Part shown: piece after piece, positions 1 through 6,572 of the stretch
Numbering within the stretch: position 1 is the first letter of the stretch
Layout: each line of letters starts with the position of its first letter
Source: JBPYFK01 sp051984675
Lineage (GTDB): Bacteria; Actinomycetota; Actinomycetes; Mycobacteriales; Pseudonocardiaceae
DNA length: 29,346 nucleotides
Reading direction: 5' to 3'
NCBI GenBank assembly: GCA_051984675.1
Contig: JBPYFK010000029.1
Span: 1-29,346 of the forward strand
Program-made: the position numbers and the translations under genes
The notes under the pieces: model-generated
The model's database searches: none
Told to the model about the DNA's origin: nothing
What the model saw: only the letters and a program-made list of their open reading frames with translations

Positions 1-230
1 ATCGACAACGCCTTACGGATCGCCTCCGACGCCCGATCCGGGCCCATCGTCACCACCGTGACCTCGCCACCGAGCGACTCCTTGACCAACAGCGCCTCCT
101 CCACGGCGCGCTCGTTGATCTCATCCAAAACCGCATCCGCCGACTCACGGTCGAGAGTGTGATCCGAACCCGCCAACTTCCGCTCGGACCACGTATCGGG
201 CACCTGCTTAACCAACACCACGATGTTCAT
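1..230 (-). CDS. etfB: Electron transfer flavoprotein beta subunit, N-terminal part (runs off the left edge)
   Basis: Reading the minus strand from ATG at 230 gives MNIVVLVKQVPDTWSERKL, then a stretch ending in TMGPDRASEAIRKAL, which is the typical N-terminus of EtfB/FixA. EtfB pairs with EtfA to form the soluble FAD/AMP-containing heterodimer that takes electrons from acyl-CoA dehydrogenases and passes them to ETF:quinone oxidoreductase. Only about 76 residues are inside the window, so the rest of the AMP-binding domain cannot be checked. An AGAGGG-type ribosome binding site lies just upstream of the ATG. etfA would be expected next, outside the window. The enoyl-CoA hydratase and thiolase seen elsewhere in the window fit a fatty-acid oxidation role, but they are not in this operon. 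Confidence 0.93.
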   Translation of the reverse strand, partial: MNIVVLVKQVPDTWSERKLAGSDHTLDRESADAVLDEINERAVEEALLVKESLGGEVTVVTMGPDRASEAIRKALS

Positions 231-252
231 GGGCCCTCTTCGACCTCCCGCG

Positions 253-280
253 GACTGACAACGACTGACTGACAACGATT
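253..280. repeat. 14-bp tandem duplication
   Basis: GACTGACAACGACT at 253-266 is followed directly by GACTGACAACGATT at 267-280, with one mismatch. It lies 23 bp upstream of the etfB start, in the expected promoter or leader region, so it could be a double operator or simply slippage. Confidence 0.7.
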
Positions 281-307
281 CAACGGCCGGGTGCGATCCC
301 TGGACCA

Positions 308-350
308 GATGATCCGATTCCGGATGATCCGATGCCGGACGATCGAACCT
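308..350. repeat. 15-bp tandem repeat, two copies plus a degenerate third
   Basis: GATGATCCGATTCCG (308-322) and GATGATCCGATGCCG (323-337) differ at one base. A shorter, diverged third copy, GACGATCGAACC, begins at 338. The 15-bp spacing is about one and a half helical turns. The location between divergent promoters makes a regulator-binding array possible, but nothing else supports this. Confidence 0.65.
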
Positions 351-572
351 GGCACGCTACCCGCTCGCAAGCCCTGGGACGGATACCCGGGGCCAGGCAA
401 GCACAGTAGCCTGTACCACCCCGGATGTTACTTACGAGTAGGGGTCGTGTAACCCGTTCTGAGCAGTGACGGTACTCACCCTCCGCACCCCGGATACGCA
501 CTGTGCGCAACGTTACGTAACGACTTCACAGCATGGCGGCAGCCAGCGTTAACGGCGTTGTTCACTCATTAG

Positions 573-578
573 TAGCCT
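573..578 (+). promoter_or_regulatory. Possible -10 box for a leaderless DegV transcript
   Basis: TAGCCT fits the actinobacterial -10 pattern TANNNT and ends 8 nt before the ATG at 587. No Shine-Dalgarno sequence is seen before that ATG, so a leaderless mRNA is the simplest reading. No good -35 box was found. Confidence 0.35.
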
Positions 579-586
579 TTGCACCC

Positions 587-1507
587 ATGACCCGACGCGT
601 CGCCATCGTCACTGACTCCACAGCCTCCGTGCCGGACTCCCTCGTCGCCGAGCTGGACATCAGCGTCGTCCAGCTCGAGCTGATGGTCGGCAACGAATAC
701 AACGACGAGCGGCGGATCCCCCATGCGGACCTGGCGGACGCGATGCGGCGCGGCACCCCGGTGGCCACCTCACCGCCGCCGCCCGCGGCGTTCTACTGGA
801 GCTACATGGACGCGGTGGCCGCGGGCGCGGAGGCCATCGTCTCCATCCACCTGTCCGAGGCGTTGTCCCAGACCTGCGAAGCAGCTCGCACCGCTGCTGC
901 CCAACTCAACGTTCCGGTCTACGTGGTGGACTCCCGGCTGGCCGGGATGAGCACCGGCTACTCGGTGATCGCCGCGGCCGAGGCCGCGAAGGCGGGCGCC
1001 TCGGTGCAGACCGTGCTGCAGATCCTGGAGCGGCGGATGGCCAGCACCTGCCAGATGATCTACGTGGACACCCTGGAATACCTGCGCCGCAGCGGGCGGG
1101 TCTCCCCGGCCAAGGCGATCGTCGGGGAAACCCTCTCGGTGAAACCGGTCCTGATCATGAAGGACGGCGAGCTCGATCCGCTGGTCACCGGTATCGGCGC
1201 GCACCGCACCCTCAAGCGCGCGGTCGGGCAGGCCGCGGCGCGGGCGGGCAACGGACCGGTGGACATCGCCGTCGAGTACTTCCAGTTCGAGGACGCCGAC
1301 CGGGTGTTGAAGATGCTGCAGGCCCGGGTTCCCCGGCCGCGCCGGGTGACGCTGGAGTTCACGAGCGCGATCATCGGTGCGCACGCCGGCCCGGGCGCGA
1401 TCGGCATCACCGTCTCCCCGGCCGACGAGGTGCGCGAGGCGCCGCCGGTCGTCCCGGGGGTGCGCCCGCGGGCGGGACTCGCCGGCCTCGGACGACCTCG
1501 ACGCTGA
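587..1507 (+). CDS. DegV family fatty-acid-binding protein
   Basis: From ATG 587 the protein is 306 residues and begins MTRRVAIVTDSTASVPDSL, the DegV opening motif. Further family landmarks are VVDSRLAGMSTG in the middle and DTLEYLRRSGRVS with LSVKPVLIMKDGEL in the second domain. DegV proteins are soluble two-domain proteins that bind a fatty acid. In some bacteria FakB-type members present it to the kinase FakA for acyl-phosphate formation; no FakA partner is visible here. An in-frame ATG at 533 would add 18 residues that do not look like the family, so 587 is preferred. The last ~25 residues are rich in Pro, Gly and Arg and are probably a disordered tail. The gene converges on the small membrane protein gene only 22 bp downstream. 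Confidence 0.9.
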   Translation: MTRRVAIVTDSTASVPDSLVAELDISVVQLELMVGNEYNDERRIPHADLADAMRRGTPVATSPPPPAAFYWSYMDAVAAGAEAIVSIHLSEALSQTCEAARTAAAQLNVPVYVVDSRLAGMSTGYSVIAAAEAAKAGASVQTVLQILERRMASTCQMIYVDTLEYLRRSGRVSPAKAIVGETLSVKPVLIMKDGELDPLVTGIGAHRTLKRAVGQAAARAGNGPVDIAVEYFQFEDADRVLKMLQARVPRPRRVTLEFTSAIIGAHAGPGAIGITVSPADEVREAPPVVPGVRPRAGLAGLGRPRR

Positions 1508-1529
1508 CCCGCTCGGTCCGCCCCGGATG

Positions 1530-1877
1530 TCAGCCGGCGGCGTGAAACCCGAGGGAACGCGCGTAGTTCACGCGCGCGTTGAGGTCCGCCACCATCATGG
1601 GCGAGGTCACTGGCAGCTGCGTGACGTGCAGCAGGTTCGGCCCCTGCACGGTCACCTGCACCCAGCCCTCCGTGCGTTCCTCTTTGGCCAGCAGGAAAAG
1701 CAGGCCGAGCAAGCAGAAAAAGAAGAAGATCACGGTGCAGACCACCGCCCAGGTCGGAATGCCCCTGGTCGTGCGGCTCATATCCGTGAACGTCCACGTG
1801 ACGGCCGAGATCGGCGCACTCCCCGACGGGGTGATCACCGACTCCCGAGTACACGCGATGTCACCGACGGTGACCAT
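1530..1877 (-). CDS. Small single-pass membrane protein of unknown function
   Basis: Reading from ATG 1877 gives 115 residues. One hydrophobic segment (about residues 43-63, WAVVCTVIFFFFCLLGLLFL) sits between a polar N-terminal region of about 40 residues and a C-terminal region of about 50 residues. The tail is soluble-looking, VQVTVQGPNLLHVTQLPV, and may form beta strands. An alternative GTG start at 1907 adds ten residues; neither start has a clear ribosome binding site. I recognise no named domain. The gene lies about 100 bp downstream of the methyltransferase on the same strand and could be co-transcribed with it. Confidence 0.7.
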   Translation of the reverse strand: MVTVGDIACTRESVITPSGSAPISAVTWTFTDMSRTTRGIPTWAVVCTVIFFFFCLLGLLFLLAKEERTEGWVQVTVQGPNLLHVTQLPVTSPMMVADLNARVNYARSLGFHAAG

Positions 1878-1973
1878 GACCTGGGGAGGGCCTGCCGCTG
1901 CGTCCACGGCCGACCAGTCTAGGGGCGATCATCTCGCCGTAGCCCCGGAACCACGAGATTCGCGGCCGGCGCT

Positions 1974-3158
1974 TCACCGCCGTTCCGCCTGGCAGACGAA
2001 CGCGGTCGCGGTGTCTCCGATCCGGGTCAGTACCACCGAAGCGGATCGCCTCCCGGACAGTTTCAGCCGGCGCCGCAGCTTCTCCGGGTCAACGTCCACG
2101 CCGCGCACGAGGATCTCCAGCACGCCGACGTCGTATCGGCGCAGCGTCGCGCGCAGCCCCTTCTCCGAGTACCGGCCGTGCTCCAGCACCCGGAACGCGC
2201 GAATGCCCGGCGGTGGCTGGTCACCGGTCAGGTAGGCGATGCGGGCATCGAGCTGGCCGAGCCCGTACCGGCAGGCGTAGTGCCGGACCAACCCGGCCCG
2301 GACGACCGCGCCGTCCGGGTCGACCAGCCACGGCCCCGGTTCCCGCACCGGGCAGTCGTCCGGCTCGCGATCCGTGATCGTCCAACCGCTGTCGTACCCG
2401 CTGGGTTCCAGGACCGTGGCCCGCCGGCGCACGCCGGGTTCGGCGATCCCGCCCAGCCACAGCGCCGCCTCCCGGACCTGGCCAGCCAGCGAGACCAGCT
2501 CGATCTCGGCCTCCTGCGGCACGGCGTCGAAGTCCAGTCCTGGCGCGCACTTCACCACCAGATCCCGGCCCGCGTAGACGTCCAGAAGCTGGTGCAGCGG
2601 AGGCACGAGGTCCGCCGGGTTCCACCGGCGGCGGCCCGCGTCATCCCGCCGCGCCGGGTCCGCCACGACCACCGTGCCCCGGGTCACCGGGTGCAGCGCG
2701 TCGGCCCGCACCAGCACCGCCAAGCGGCGGCCCACCTCCAGGTTGTGCCGGGCCATCGCCACCCGGACCGGGTCCAGGTCCGAACCGACGCAGCGCCGGG
2801 CCACGGCAGCGATCTCGTACAGATCCGCGCCGATCGAGCACGTCACGTCGTGCACGTCACGACCGGCCAGCCGCTGCGCGCGGTGGCGCGCCACCGCGCT
2901 CGGCGTGGCCTGCTGCAACGCGGCGTCGGTGAGCAGCCACTGGCCACCCGTATCCAATTTGGACTGCGCGCGGCGCCGCAGGATCGCGGTTTCCAGCACG
3001 GCCCCGGCGAACCGGGGACCCGCGATCCCGCGTGCCGCGTTCGCGTCCGCCAGCCGGGAAGCCGGTGACAGGGCGAACTCCGCTGCCCCGGCCAGCGCTT
3101 CGCGCCCGGCCCGCGAACGGAGGAACGCCACGTCCTCGGCGGTGAAGGTGTAGGTCAC
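1974..3158 (-). CDS. Class I SAM-dependent methyltransferase with C-terminal THUMP-like domain
   Basis: The 394-residue protein starts at GTG 3158. A Rossmann methyltransferase fold occupies roughly residues 95-250. The SAM-binding motif I is DVTCSIGADLYE (104-115) and the acidic loop is GSDLDP (125-130). DPARRD at 167-172 sits where DPP(R/Y)-type motifs occur in nucleic-acid methyltransferases. The final ~90 residues match the THUMP-like region attached to this actinobacterial family (RAFRVLEHGRYSEKGLRATL, then VLEILVRGVDVDPEKLRRRL). The substrate is unknown; RNA is likely by analogy with THUMP proteins. It lies 28 bp downstream of the enoyl-CoA hydratase on the same strand, so the two are probably co-transcribed. 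Confidence 0.88.
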   Translation of the reverse strand: MTYTFTAEDVAFLRSRAGREALAGAAEFALSPASRLADANAARGIAGPRFAGAVLETAILRRRAQSKLDTGGQWLLTDAALQQATPSAVARHRAQRLAGRDVHDVTCSIGADLYEIAAVARRCVGSDLDPVRVAMARHNLEVGRRLAVLVRADALHPVTRGTVVVADPARRDDAGRRRWNPADLVPPLHQLLDVYAGRDLVVKCAPGLDFDAVPQEAEIELVSLAGQVREAALWLGGIAEPGVRRRATVLEPSGYDSGWTITDREPDDCPVREPGPWLVDPDGAVVRAGLVRHYACRYGLGQLDARIAYLTGDQPPPGIRAFRVLEHGRYSEKGLRATLRRYDVGVLEILVRGVDVDPEKLRRRLKLSGRRSASVVLTRIGDTATAFVCQAERR

Positions 3159-3186
3159 GCCACTGGCGTCCGCACGCGCGCCGGAC

Positions 3187-3969
3187 TCACTTGCCGGTGA
3201 ACTTGGCCTTGCCCGGGCCGTTCTCGATGAACGAGCGCATCCCGATCTTCTGGTCGTCGGTGGCGAACAGTGCGGTGAACAGGTGGGTCTCCAGCTTGAG
3301 CCCGGTGTCCAGGTCCACCTCCAGGCCCTCGTCGATCGCGGCCTTGGCGGCGGCCAGCGCGTGCGCCGCGCCGTTGACCAGCGGTTGCGCCCAGCGGCGC
3401 GCCGCCGCGTAGACGTCGTCCGGGGCGACGACCTCGTCGACCATGCCGATCTCCAGCGCCTCCGCGGCGCCTACGAATCGTCCAGTGTAGACAATGTCCT
3501 TGGCCTTGCTGGGGCCGACGAGGCGGGCCAACCGCTGGGTACCGCCGGCACCGGGGATGACGCCGAGCAGGATCTCCGGCTGACCCACCTTGACGTTGTC
3601 GGCCGCGATCCGCCGGTCACAGGCCAGCGCGAGCTCGTAACCGCCGCCGAGGGCGTAGCCGGTGAGCGCGGCCACCGTCGGCTTCGGGATGCCCGCCACC
3701 GCCGACACCGCCGCCGACACGCCGTTGCGCTCCTTGGCCGAGATGTCCACATAGGACATCTCGGCCATCTCCTTGATGTCGGCGCCGGCCGCGAAGACCT
3801 TCTCACCGCCGTAGACGATCACGGCACGCACGTCGTCGCGCTCGGTCGCCTCCGCGGCGACCTCGCGAAGCTCCCGCTCCACCTGCCGGTTCAGAGCGTT
3901 CATCGGCGGACGGTCCAACCGGATGGTGCCGATCCCATCCTCGACTTCCAGCCTGACGACCTCACCCAC
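3187..3969 (-). CDS. Enoyl-CoA hydratase/isomerase family protein (crotonase)
   Basis: The 260-residue protein begins at GTG 3969 with a strong GAGGAGG ribosome binding site 7 nt upstream. Crotonase landmarks are the CoA-binding and oxyanion-hole segment FAAGADIKEM (59-68) and the GYALGGGYELALACD helix (104-118). PEILLGVIPGAGGTQRL follows at 131-147. Glu112 and Glu132 match the two catalytic glutamates of true enoyl-CoA hydratases, so it should hydrate trans-2-enoyl-CoA to 3-hydroxyacyl-CoA in beta-oxidation. Chain-length preference cannot be read from sequence. The methyltransferase gene follows 28 bp downstream; upstream, an ABC ATPase lies on the same strand after a gap of about 100 bp. 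Confidence 0.92.
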   Translation of the reverse strand: MGEVVRLEVEDGIGTIRLDRPPMNALNRQVERELREVAAEATERDDVRAVIVYGGEKVFAAGADIKEMAEMSYVDISAKERNGVSAAVSAVAGIPKPTVAALTGYALGGGYELALACDRRIAADNVKVGQPEILLGVIPGAGGTQRLARLVGPSKAKDIVYTGRFVGAAEALEIGMVDEVVAPDDVYAAARRWAQPLVNGAAHALAAAKAAIDEGLEVDLDTGLKLETHLFTALFATDDQKIGMRSFIENGPGKAKFTGK

Positions 3970-4070
3970 GCCGAAACCTCCTCGTCGAAGTCAACCGCGC
4001 CGAGGCTATCGCGGCCCGGCCCCGGCGGGCAGTGCGGTAGCTCTCACCCGGACCGGCCGCACCGGCGGGA

Positions 4071-4859
4071 TCACTGGCGGCGGCGCGCGAAATACCGGTC
4101 CCCGGCCCGCTGCAGCTCGAGATCCTGATCGAAGGTCTTCGACAGGGTGTCCGAGGTGAGCACGTCCTCCAGCAGGCCCTGGGCCACCACCGCGCCGTCG
4201 CGCAGCAGCAGGCCGTGCGTGAAGCCCGGCGGGATCTCCTCGACGTGGTGCGTCACCAGCACGAGCGCCGGTGCATCCGGGTCCAGCGCCAGCGACGACA
4301 GGCGAGCGACCAGGTCCTCCCGTCCGCCGAGGTCGAGCCCGGCGGCGGGTTCGTCCAGCAGCAACAGCTCCGGGTCGGTCATCAGAGCCCGGGCGATCAG
4401 CGTCCGCTTGCGCTCACCCTCGGACAGCGTGCCGAACCGCCGGTCCGCGAGATGCGCCACACCCAGGACGTCGAGCAACTCGGCGGCACGGTCGGTGTCC
4501 ATGGCCTCGTATTCCTCTTGCCAGCGGCCGACCACCGCGTAGCTGGCGCTGACCACGACGTCCCGGACCAGCTCGTCGTCAGGCACTCGGGAGCCCAAGG
4601 CCGCCGAACACAGGCCGATGCGGGGGCGCAACTCGAAGACGTTCGTCTGCCCCAGGCGCTCACCGAGCACCGACACGGTGCCGGCGGTCGGGTGCAACTC
4701 CGCGGCGGCCATCCGCAGCAGCGTGGTCTTGCCCGCGCCGTTCGGGCCGAGCACGACCCAGCGTTCGTCCAGCTCAACCGACCAGTCCACGTCGGTGACC
4801 AGCGTGGTCTCCCCACGCCGAACACTGACGCCACCCATCTGGATGACCAGGTCGTCCAC
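4071..4859 (-). CDS. ABC transporter-type ATP-binding protein (stand-alone ATPase)
   Basis: The preferred start is GTG 4859, with GGGAGG 6 nt upstream, giving 262 residues; longer in-frame extensions do not look like the family. The protein is one nucleotide-binding domain. Walker A is GPNGAGKT (38-45), the signature is LSEGERKR, Walker B is LLLLDEPAAGLDL, and the H-loop lies in VLVTHHVEEI. There is no transmembrane segment and no permease or binding-protein gene next to it. The family resembles the YlmA/ModF-like ATPases often found alone. Its partner and substrate are unknown. It may be transcribed together with the downstream crotonase. Confidence 0.88.
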   Translation of the reverse strand: MDDLVIQMGGVSVRRGETTLVTDVDWSVELDERWVVLGPNGAGKTTLLRMAAAELHPTAGTVSVLGERLGQTNVFELRPRIGLCSAALGSRVPDDELVRDVVVSASYAVVGRWQEEYEAMDTDRAAELLDVLGVAHLADRRFGTLSEGERKRTLIARALMTDPELLLLDEPAAGLDLGGREDLVARLSSLALDPDAPALVLVTHHVEEIPPGFTHGLLLRDGAVVAQGLLEDVLTSDTLSKTFDQDLELQRAGDRYFARRRQ

Positions 4860-5036
4860 GTCATACCTCCCAGCCGGACCGGCCGTCGCATCACCCGCAC
4901 CGCGGGCTCGCGCCCACACGACGTGTCCATTCTCCCGGGTGATCCGCGTAACGCGGCGGCCGGGCATGCGCCCACATCGCGGGAGCGTGTCTCATGTTCT
5001 GGCGCCGACCGCGAAGCACGTGCCAACATTCGGGGC

Positions 5037-5126
5037 GTGTCCGGTTCGTTGTTGTGGCGTGACCGCGTGGTCGACCTCTTTCGGGTCGTGACCACCGCGT
5101 GTCCGGCGATGCCGTCCGGTCGCTGA
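5037..5126 (+). CDS. Putative cysteine-responsive leader peptide upstream of the cysteine dioxygenase operon
   Basis: A 29-codon ORF starts at GTG 5037 and ends with TGA at 5124-5126. Its peptide contains LLWRDRVVDLFRVVTTACP, followed by a short Pro/Ser/Gly/Arg tail. This matches the pattern of the short actinobacterial leader peptides (roughly LLxRRxxDLxRVxxxxC) commonly found before sulfur-metabolism genes; the resemblance comes from memory of that family. The peptide has a single cysteine, Cys22, eight codons before the stop. Possible alternative hairpins follow immediately, and the cysteine dioxygenase starts 224 bp downstream. No strong Shine-Dalgarno is seen (only CGGGG near the GTG), so the transcript may be leaderless or weakly translated. 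Inferred role: translation of the Cys codon reports cysteine status to the downstream genes. Confidence 0.7.
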   Translation: MSGSLLWRDRVVDLFRVVTTACPAMPSGR

Positions 5127-5141
5127 CGGCCGCCTGCCGTC
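5111..5141 (+). promoter_or_regulatory. Mutually exclusive short stems around the leader-peptide stop codon
   Basis: GACGGC at 5125-5130 can pair with GCCGTC at 5111-5116, inside the leader coding region (8-nt loop). It can also pair with GCCGTC at 5136-5141 (5-nt loop). Only one 6-bp stem can form at a time. A ribosome stalled at the Cys22 codon (5100-5102) would cover the upstream partner and favour the downstream stem, which is the arrangement expected of a translation-coupled attenuator. The stems are short, so this is suggestive only. Confidence 0.4.
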
Positions 5142-5159
5142 CGCTGCCGACTCCACACC

Positions 5160-5281
5160 GTGCGGCGCGACCACCCTCGTTCGTCGTCCTTCGCTGACGC
5201 GCGCCGCACTCCTCTCAGTCTCTTTCGACTGAACAGTCCGGTTATTCGATCGGTTCGACGCGTGTTTGCCGGCACGCGTCG
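5160..5281 (+). promoter_or_regulatory. Two stem-loops in the 5' leader of the cysteine dioxygenase mRNA
   Basis: GTGCGGCGCG (5160-5169) is perfectly complementary to CGCGCCGCAC (5200-5209), a 10-bp stem with a 30-nt loop. CGACGCGTG (5256-5264) pairs perfectly with CACGCGTCG (5273-5281), a 9-bp stem with an 8-nt loop. Both lie between the leader-peptide ORF and the ribosome binding site of the operon. Neither has a U-run, so if one terminates transcription it would be of the U-poor kind common in actinobacteria. Confidence 0.5.
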
Positions 5282-5292
5282 ACGTGCATGCC

Positions 5293-5338
5293 GCTGAACG
5301 GCCCATGCCAACGGCGCTGAACGGCCCATGCCAACGGC
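5293..5338 (+). repeat. Exact 23-bp tandem duplication abutting the cysteine dioxygenase ribosome binding site
   Basis: Two identical 23-bp copies, each starting GCTGAACGGCCCATGCC, occupy 5293-5315 and 5316-5338. The AAGGAG ribosome binding site begins at 5339, directly after the second copy. Each copy contains an ATG and a TGC cysteine codon, but in different frames because 23 is not a multiple of three. Perfect identity suggests a recent duplication or selection. A role in translation control is possible but unproven. Confidence 0.8.
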
Positions 5339-5350
5339 AAGGAGACACCC

Positions 5351-5968
5351 GTGACTTCGACACAACCGACACACGTCTCGCAATACACCCCGACCGAGGA
5401 CATCCCCGCCCTGGGCGCGGCCGAACTCCATCCAGCGCTCGACGTCCCGCTCCTGCGCGACCTCATCCACCCCGACCACGCCCTGTGGACCGGGGCGGAA
5501 CTGCGCGAACTCACCGAACTGGTCGCCACCGAACTCGCCGGTGAGCTGTTCAACCTCCTTGAAGTGCACCCTCGGCAGCGATGGTGGGCCAGGCTGGGCC
5601 TGACGGCCGGCGTCGAGCTGTGGCTGCTGTCCTGGGCACCAGGCCAAGGCACGAGACCCCACGACCACGGTGGTGCCGCCGGCTCGTTCACCGTTCTGTC
5701 AGGTGAACTGCGCGAGGACTACCGCTATCCGGCCGGACCGGTGCGTGTCACCCACCGCACCACCGGATCGTCGATCGGCTTCGGACCGGGGCGCGCACAC
5801 CAGGTGCGCAACCTCGCCCAAGCCGACGCGGCGAGCGTGCACGCCTACTCGCCACCCTTGCTGCCAGTGCGGCACTATGCGTCGCTTGCCGACGTGCCAC
5901 CGGTCCTCCCGGAGATCCCCTCCGCCCAGTACGTCAATCCGCTCCTCCCGGCCGAGGAGGCCCGATGA
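5351..5968 (+). CDS. Cysteine dioxygenase family protein
   Basis: The 205-residue protein starts at GTG 5351 with AAGGAG 6 nt upstream. It is a small cupin of the type I cysteine dioxygenase family, non-heme Fe(II) enzymes that oxidise L-cysteine to cysteine sulfinate with O2. The HDHGG motif gives iron ligands His104 and His106, and His150 in GRAHQV is the third. His164 and Tyr166 in VHAYSPP match the catalytic His-x-Tyr pair of the mammalian enzyme. The cysteine that cross-links to this tyrosine in mammals is replaced by Gly/Ala, as in most bacterial members. Its stop overlaps the start of the rhodanese gene by 4 bp (ATGA), so the two are translationally coupled. A leader peptide and hairpins upstream suggest regulated expression. 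Confidence 0.9.
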   Translation: MTSTQPTHVSQYTPTEDIPALGAAELHPALDVPLLRDLIHPDHALWTGAELRELTELVATELAGELFNLLEVHPRQRWWARLGLTAGVELWLLSWAPGQGTRPHDHGGAAGSFTVLSGELREDYRYPAGPVRVTHRTTGSSIGFGPGRAHQVRNLAQADAASVHAYSPPLLPVRHYASLADVPPVLPEIPSAQYVNPLLPAEEAR

Positions 5969-6420
5969 CGGCCCAGGACCGGTCGCCGATCCCCCAGCCG
6001 CGCCGCAACGAACCGGCCGAACCCGTGGTGGGCCCATTCGGGATTGAGCACCTGTTGACCCAGGCACGACACGACCTCGACCGCGTCGACCCCCATGAAG
6101 CGGCCCGGTTGCGCGAGAGCGGAGCCCTCATCGTCGACATCCGGCCGCGCGTCAACCGGTCCGCCGAAGGCGAGATCGACGGCGCGGTCACCGTCGAGCG
6201 CATCGTGCTGGAGTGGCGGCTCGATCCGGCGGGCGCGCACCGACTGCCCGGCCTGACCCCGGACCGCACCGTCATCCTGGTCTGCAACGAGGGCTACGCC
6301 TCCAGCCTCGCCGCCGCGCAGGCGCGGCAGCTCGGGCTGCGCGGCGCGACCGACCTCGTCGGCGGCTTTCGCGCGTGGAAGGACGCCGGCCTTCCGGTCG
6401 TTCCCGGCGGGTCGGCCTGA
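5965..6420 (+). CDS. Rhodanese-like sulfurtransferase
   Basis: The 151-residue single-domain protein starts at an ATG that overlaps the cysteine dioxygenase stop. Rhodanese features are LIVDIRPRVNRSAEGEIDGA (residues 55-74), the active-site loop VCNEGYASS with Cys107, and the closing GGFRAWKDAGLPV. The persulfide-forming cysteine is intact, so it should be catalytically competent in moving sulfane sulfur to a thiol or cyanide-like acceptor; the physiological acceptor is not evident. Translational coupling to cysteine dioxygenase points to a shared role in disposing of excess cysteine or reactive sulfur. Repeat locus A begins 9 bp after the stop codon. Confidence 0.9.
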   Translation: MTAQDRSPIPQPRRNEPAEPVVGPFGIEHLLTQARHDLDRVDPHEAARLRESGALIVDIRPRVNRSAEGEIDGAVTVERIVLEWRLDPAGAHRLPGLTPDRTVILVCNEGYASSLAAAQARQLGLRGATDLVGGFRAWKDAGLPVVPGGSA

Positions 6421-6428
6421 GGGGGTCG

Positions 6429-6483
6429 TGACAGCAAGGGAACATTCCTGTCAGGTGGTGAGCGGAAAGTTCCCTTGCTGTCA
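6429..6483. repeat. Intergenic repeat locus A: two 25-bp units, inverted
   Basis: Unit A1 (6429-6453) is TGACAG-CAAGGGAACATTC-CTGTCA. Unit A2 (6459-6483) is TGAGCG-GAAAGTTCCCTTG-CTGTCA, reversed. The outer 16 bp, GTGACAGCAAGGGAAC (6428-6443), are perfectly complementary to 6469-6484. The locus lies just 3' of the rhodanese gene and before the next plus-strand gene, so it could end the cysteine dioxygenase transcript. Confidence 0.9.
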
Positions 6484-6557
6484 CACCGACCGTCCTCGAC
6501 GGTGCACGGGCGGCGGTGGAAATCGCCAAAGCCGGCCACCGGCGACGAACCATCCCG

Positions 6558-6563
6558 TAATGT
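6558..6563 (+). promoter_or_regulatory. Possible -10 box for a leaderless transcript
   Basis: TAATGT fits the TANNNT -10 pattern and ends 9 nt before the GTG at 6573. There is no Shine-Dalgarno sequence before that start. Confidence 0.4.
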
Positions 6564-6572
6564 CCAGAATCC

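Larger units (their letters stand above)
231..586. other. Divergent intergenic region between etfB and the DegV gene
   Basis: These 356 bp separate two divergently transcribed genes and should contain both promoters. No protein-coding signal is convincing. Two short tandem repeats lie in the etfB-proximal half and are listed separately. The stretch just before the DegV gene is less GC-rich than its surroundings and carries a possible -10 box. Confidence 0.6.

Noticed and set aside
2178..3068. 296-codon plus-strand frame opposite the THUMP-like methyltransferase.
   Set aside because: Low-complexity Arg/Pro/Gln translation with no recognisable motif, entirely opposite a convincing gene.
4397..5668. 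Long antisense open frames, such as the 423-codon minus-strand frame across the ABC and cysteine dioxygenase region.
   Set aside because: They overlap well-supported genes on the other strand or in another frame and have Arg/Pro/Ala-rich translations typical of shadow frames in high-GC DNA.
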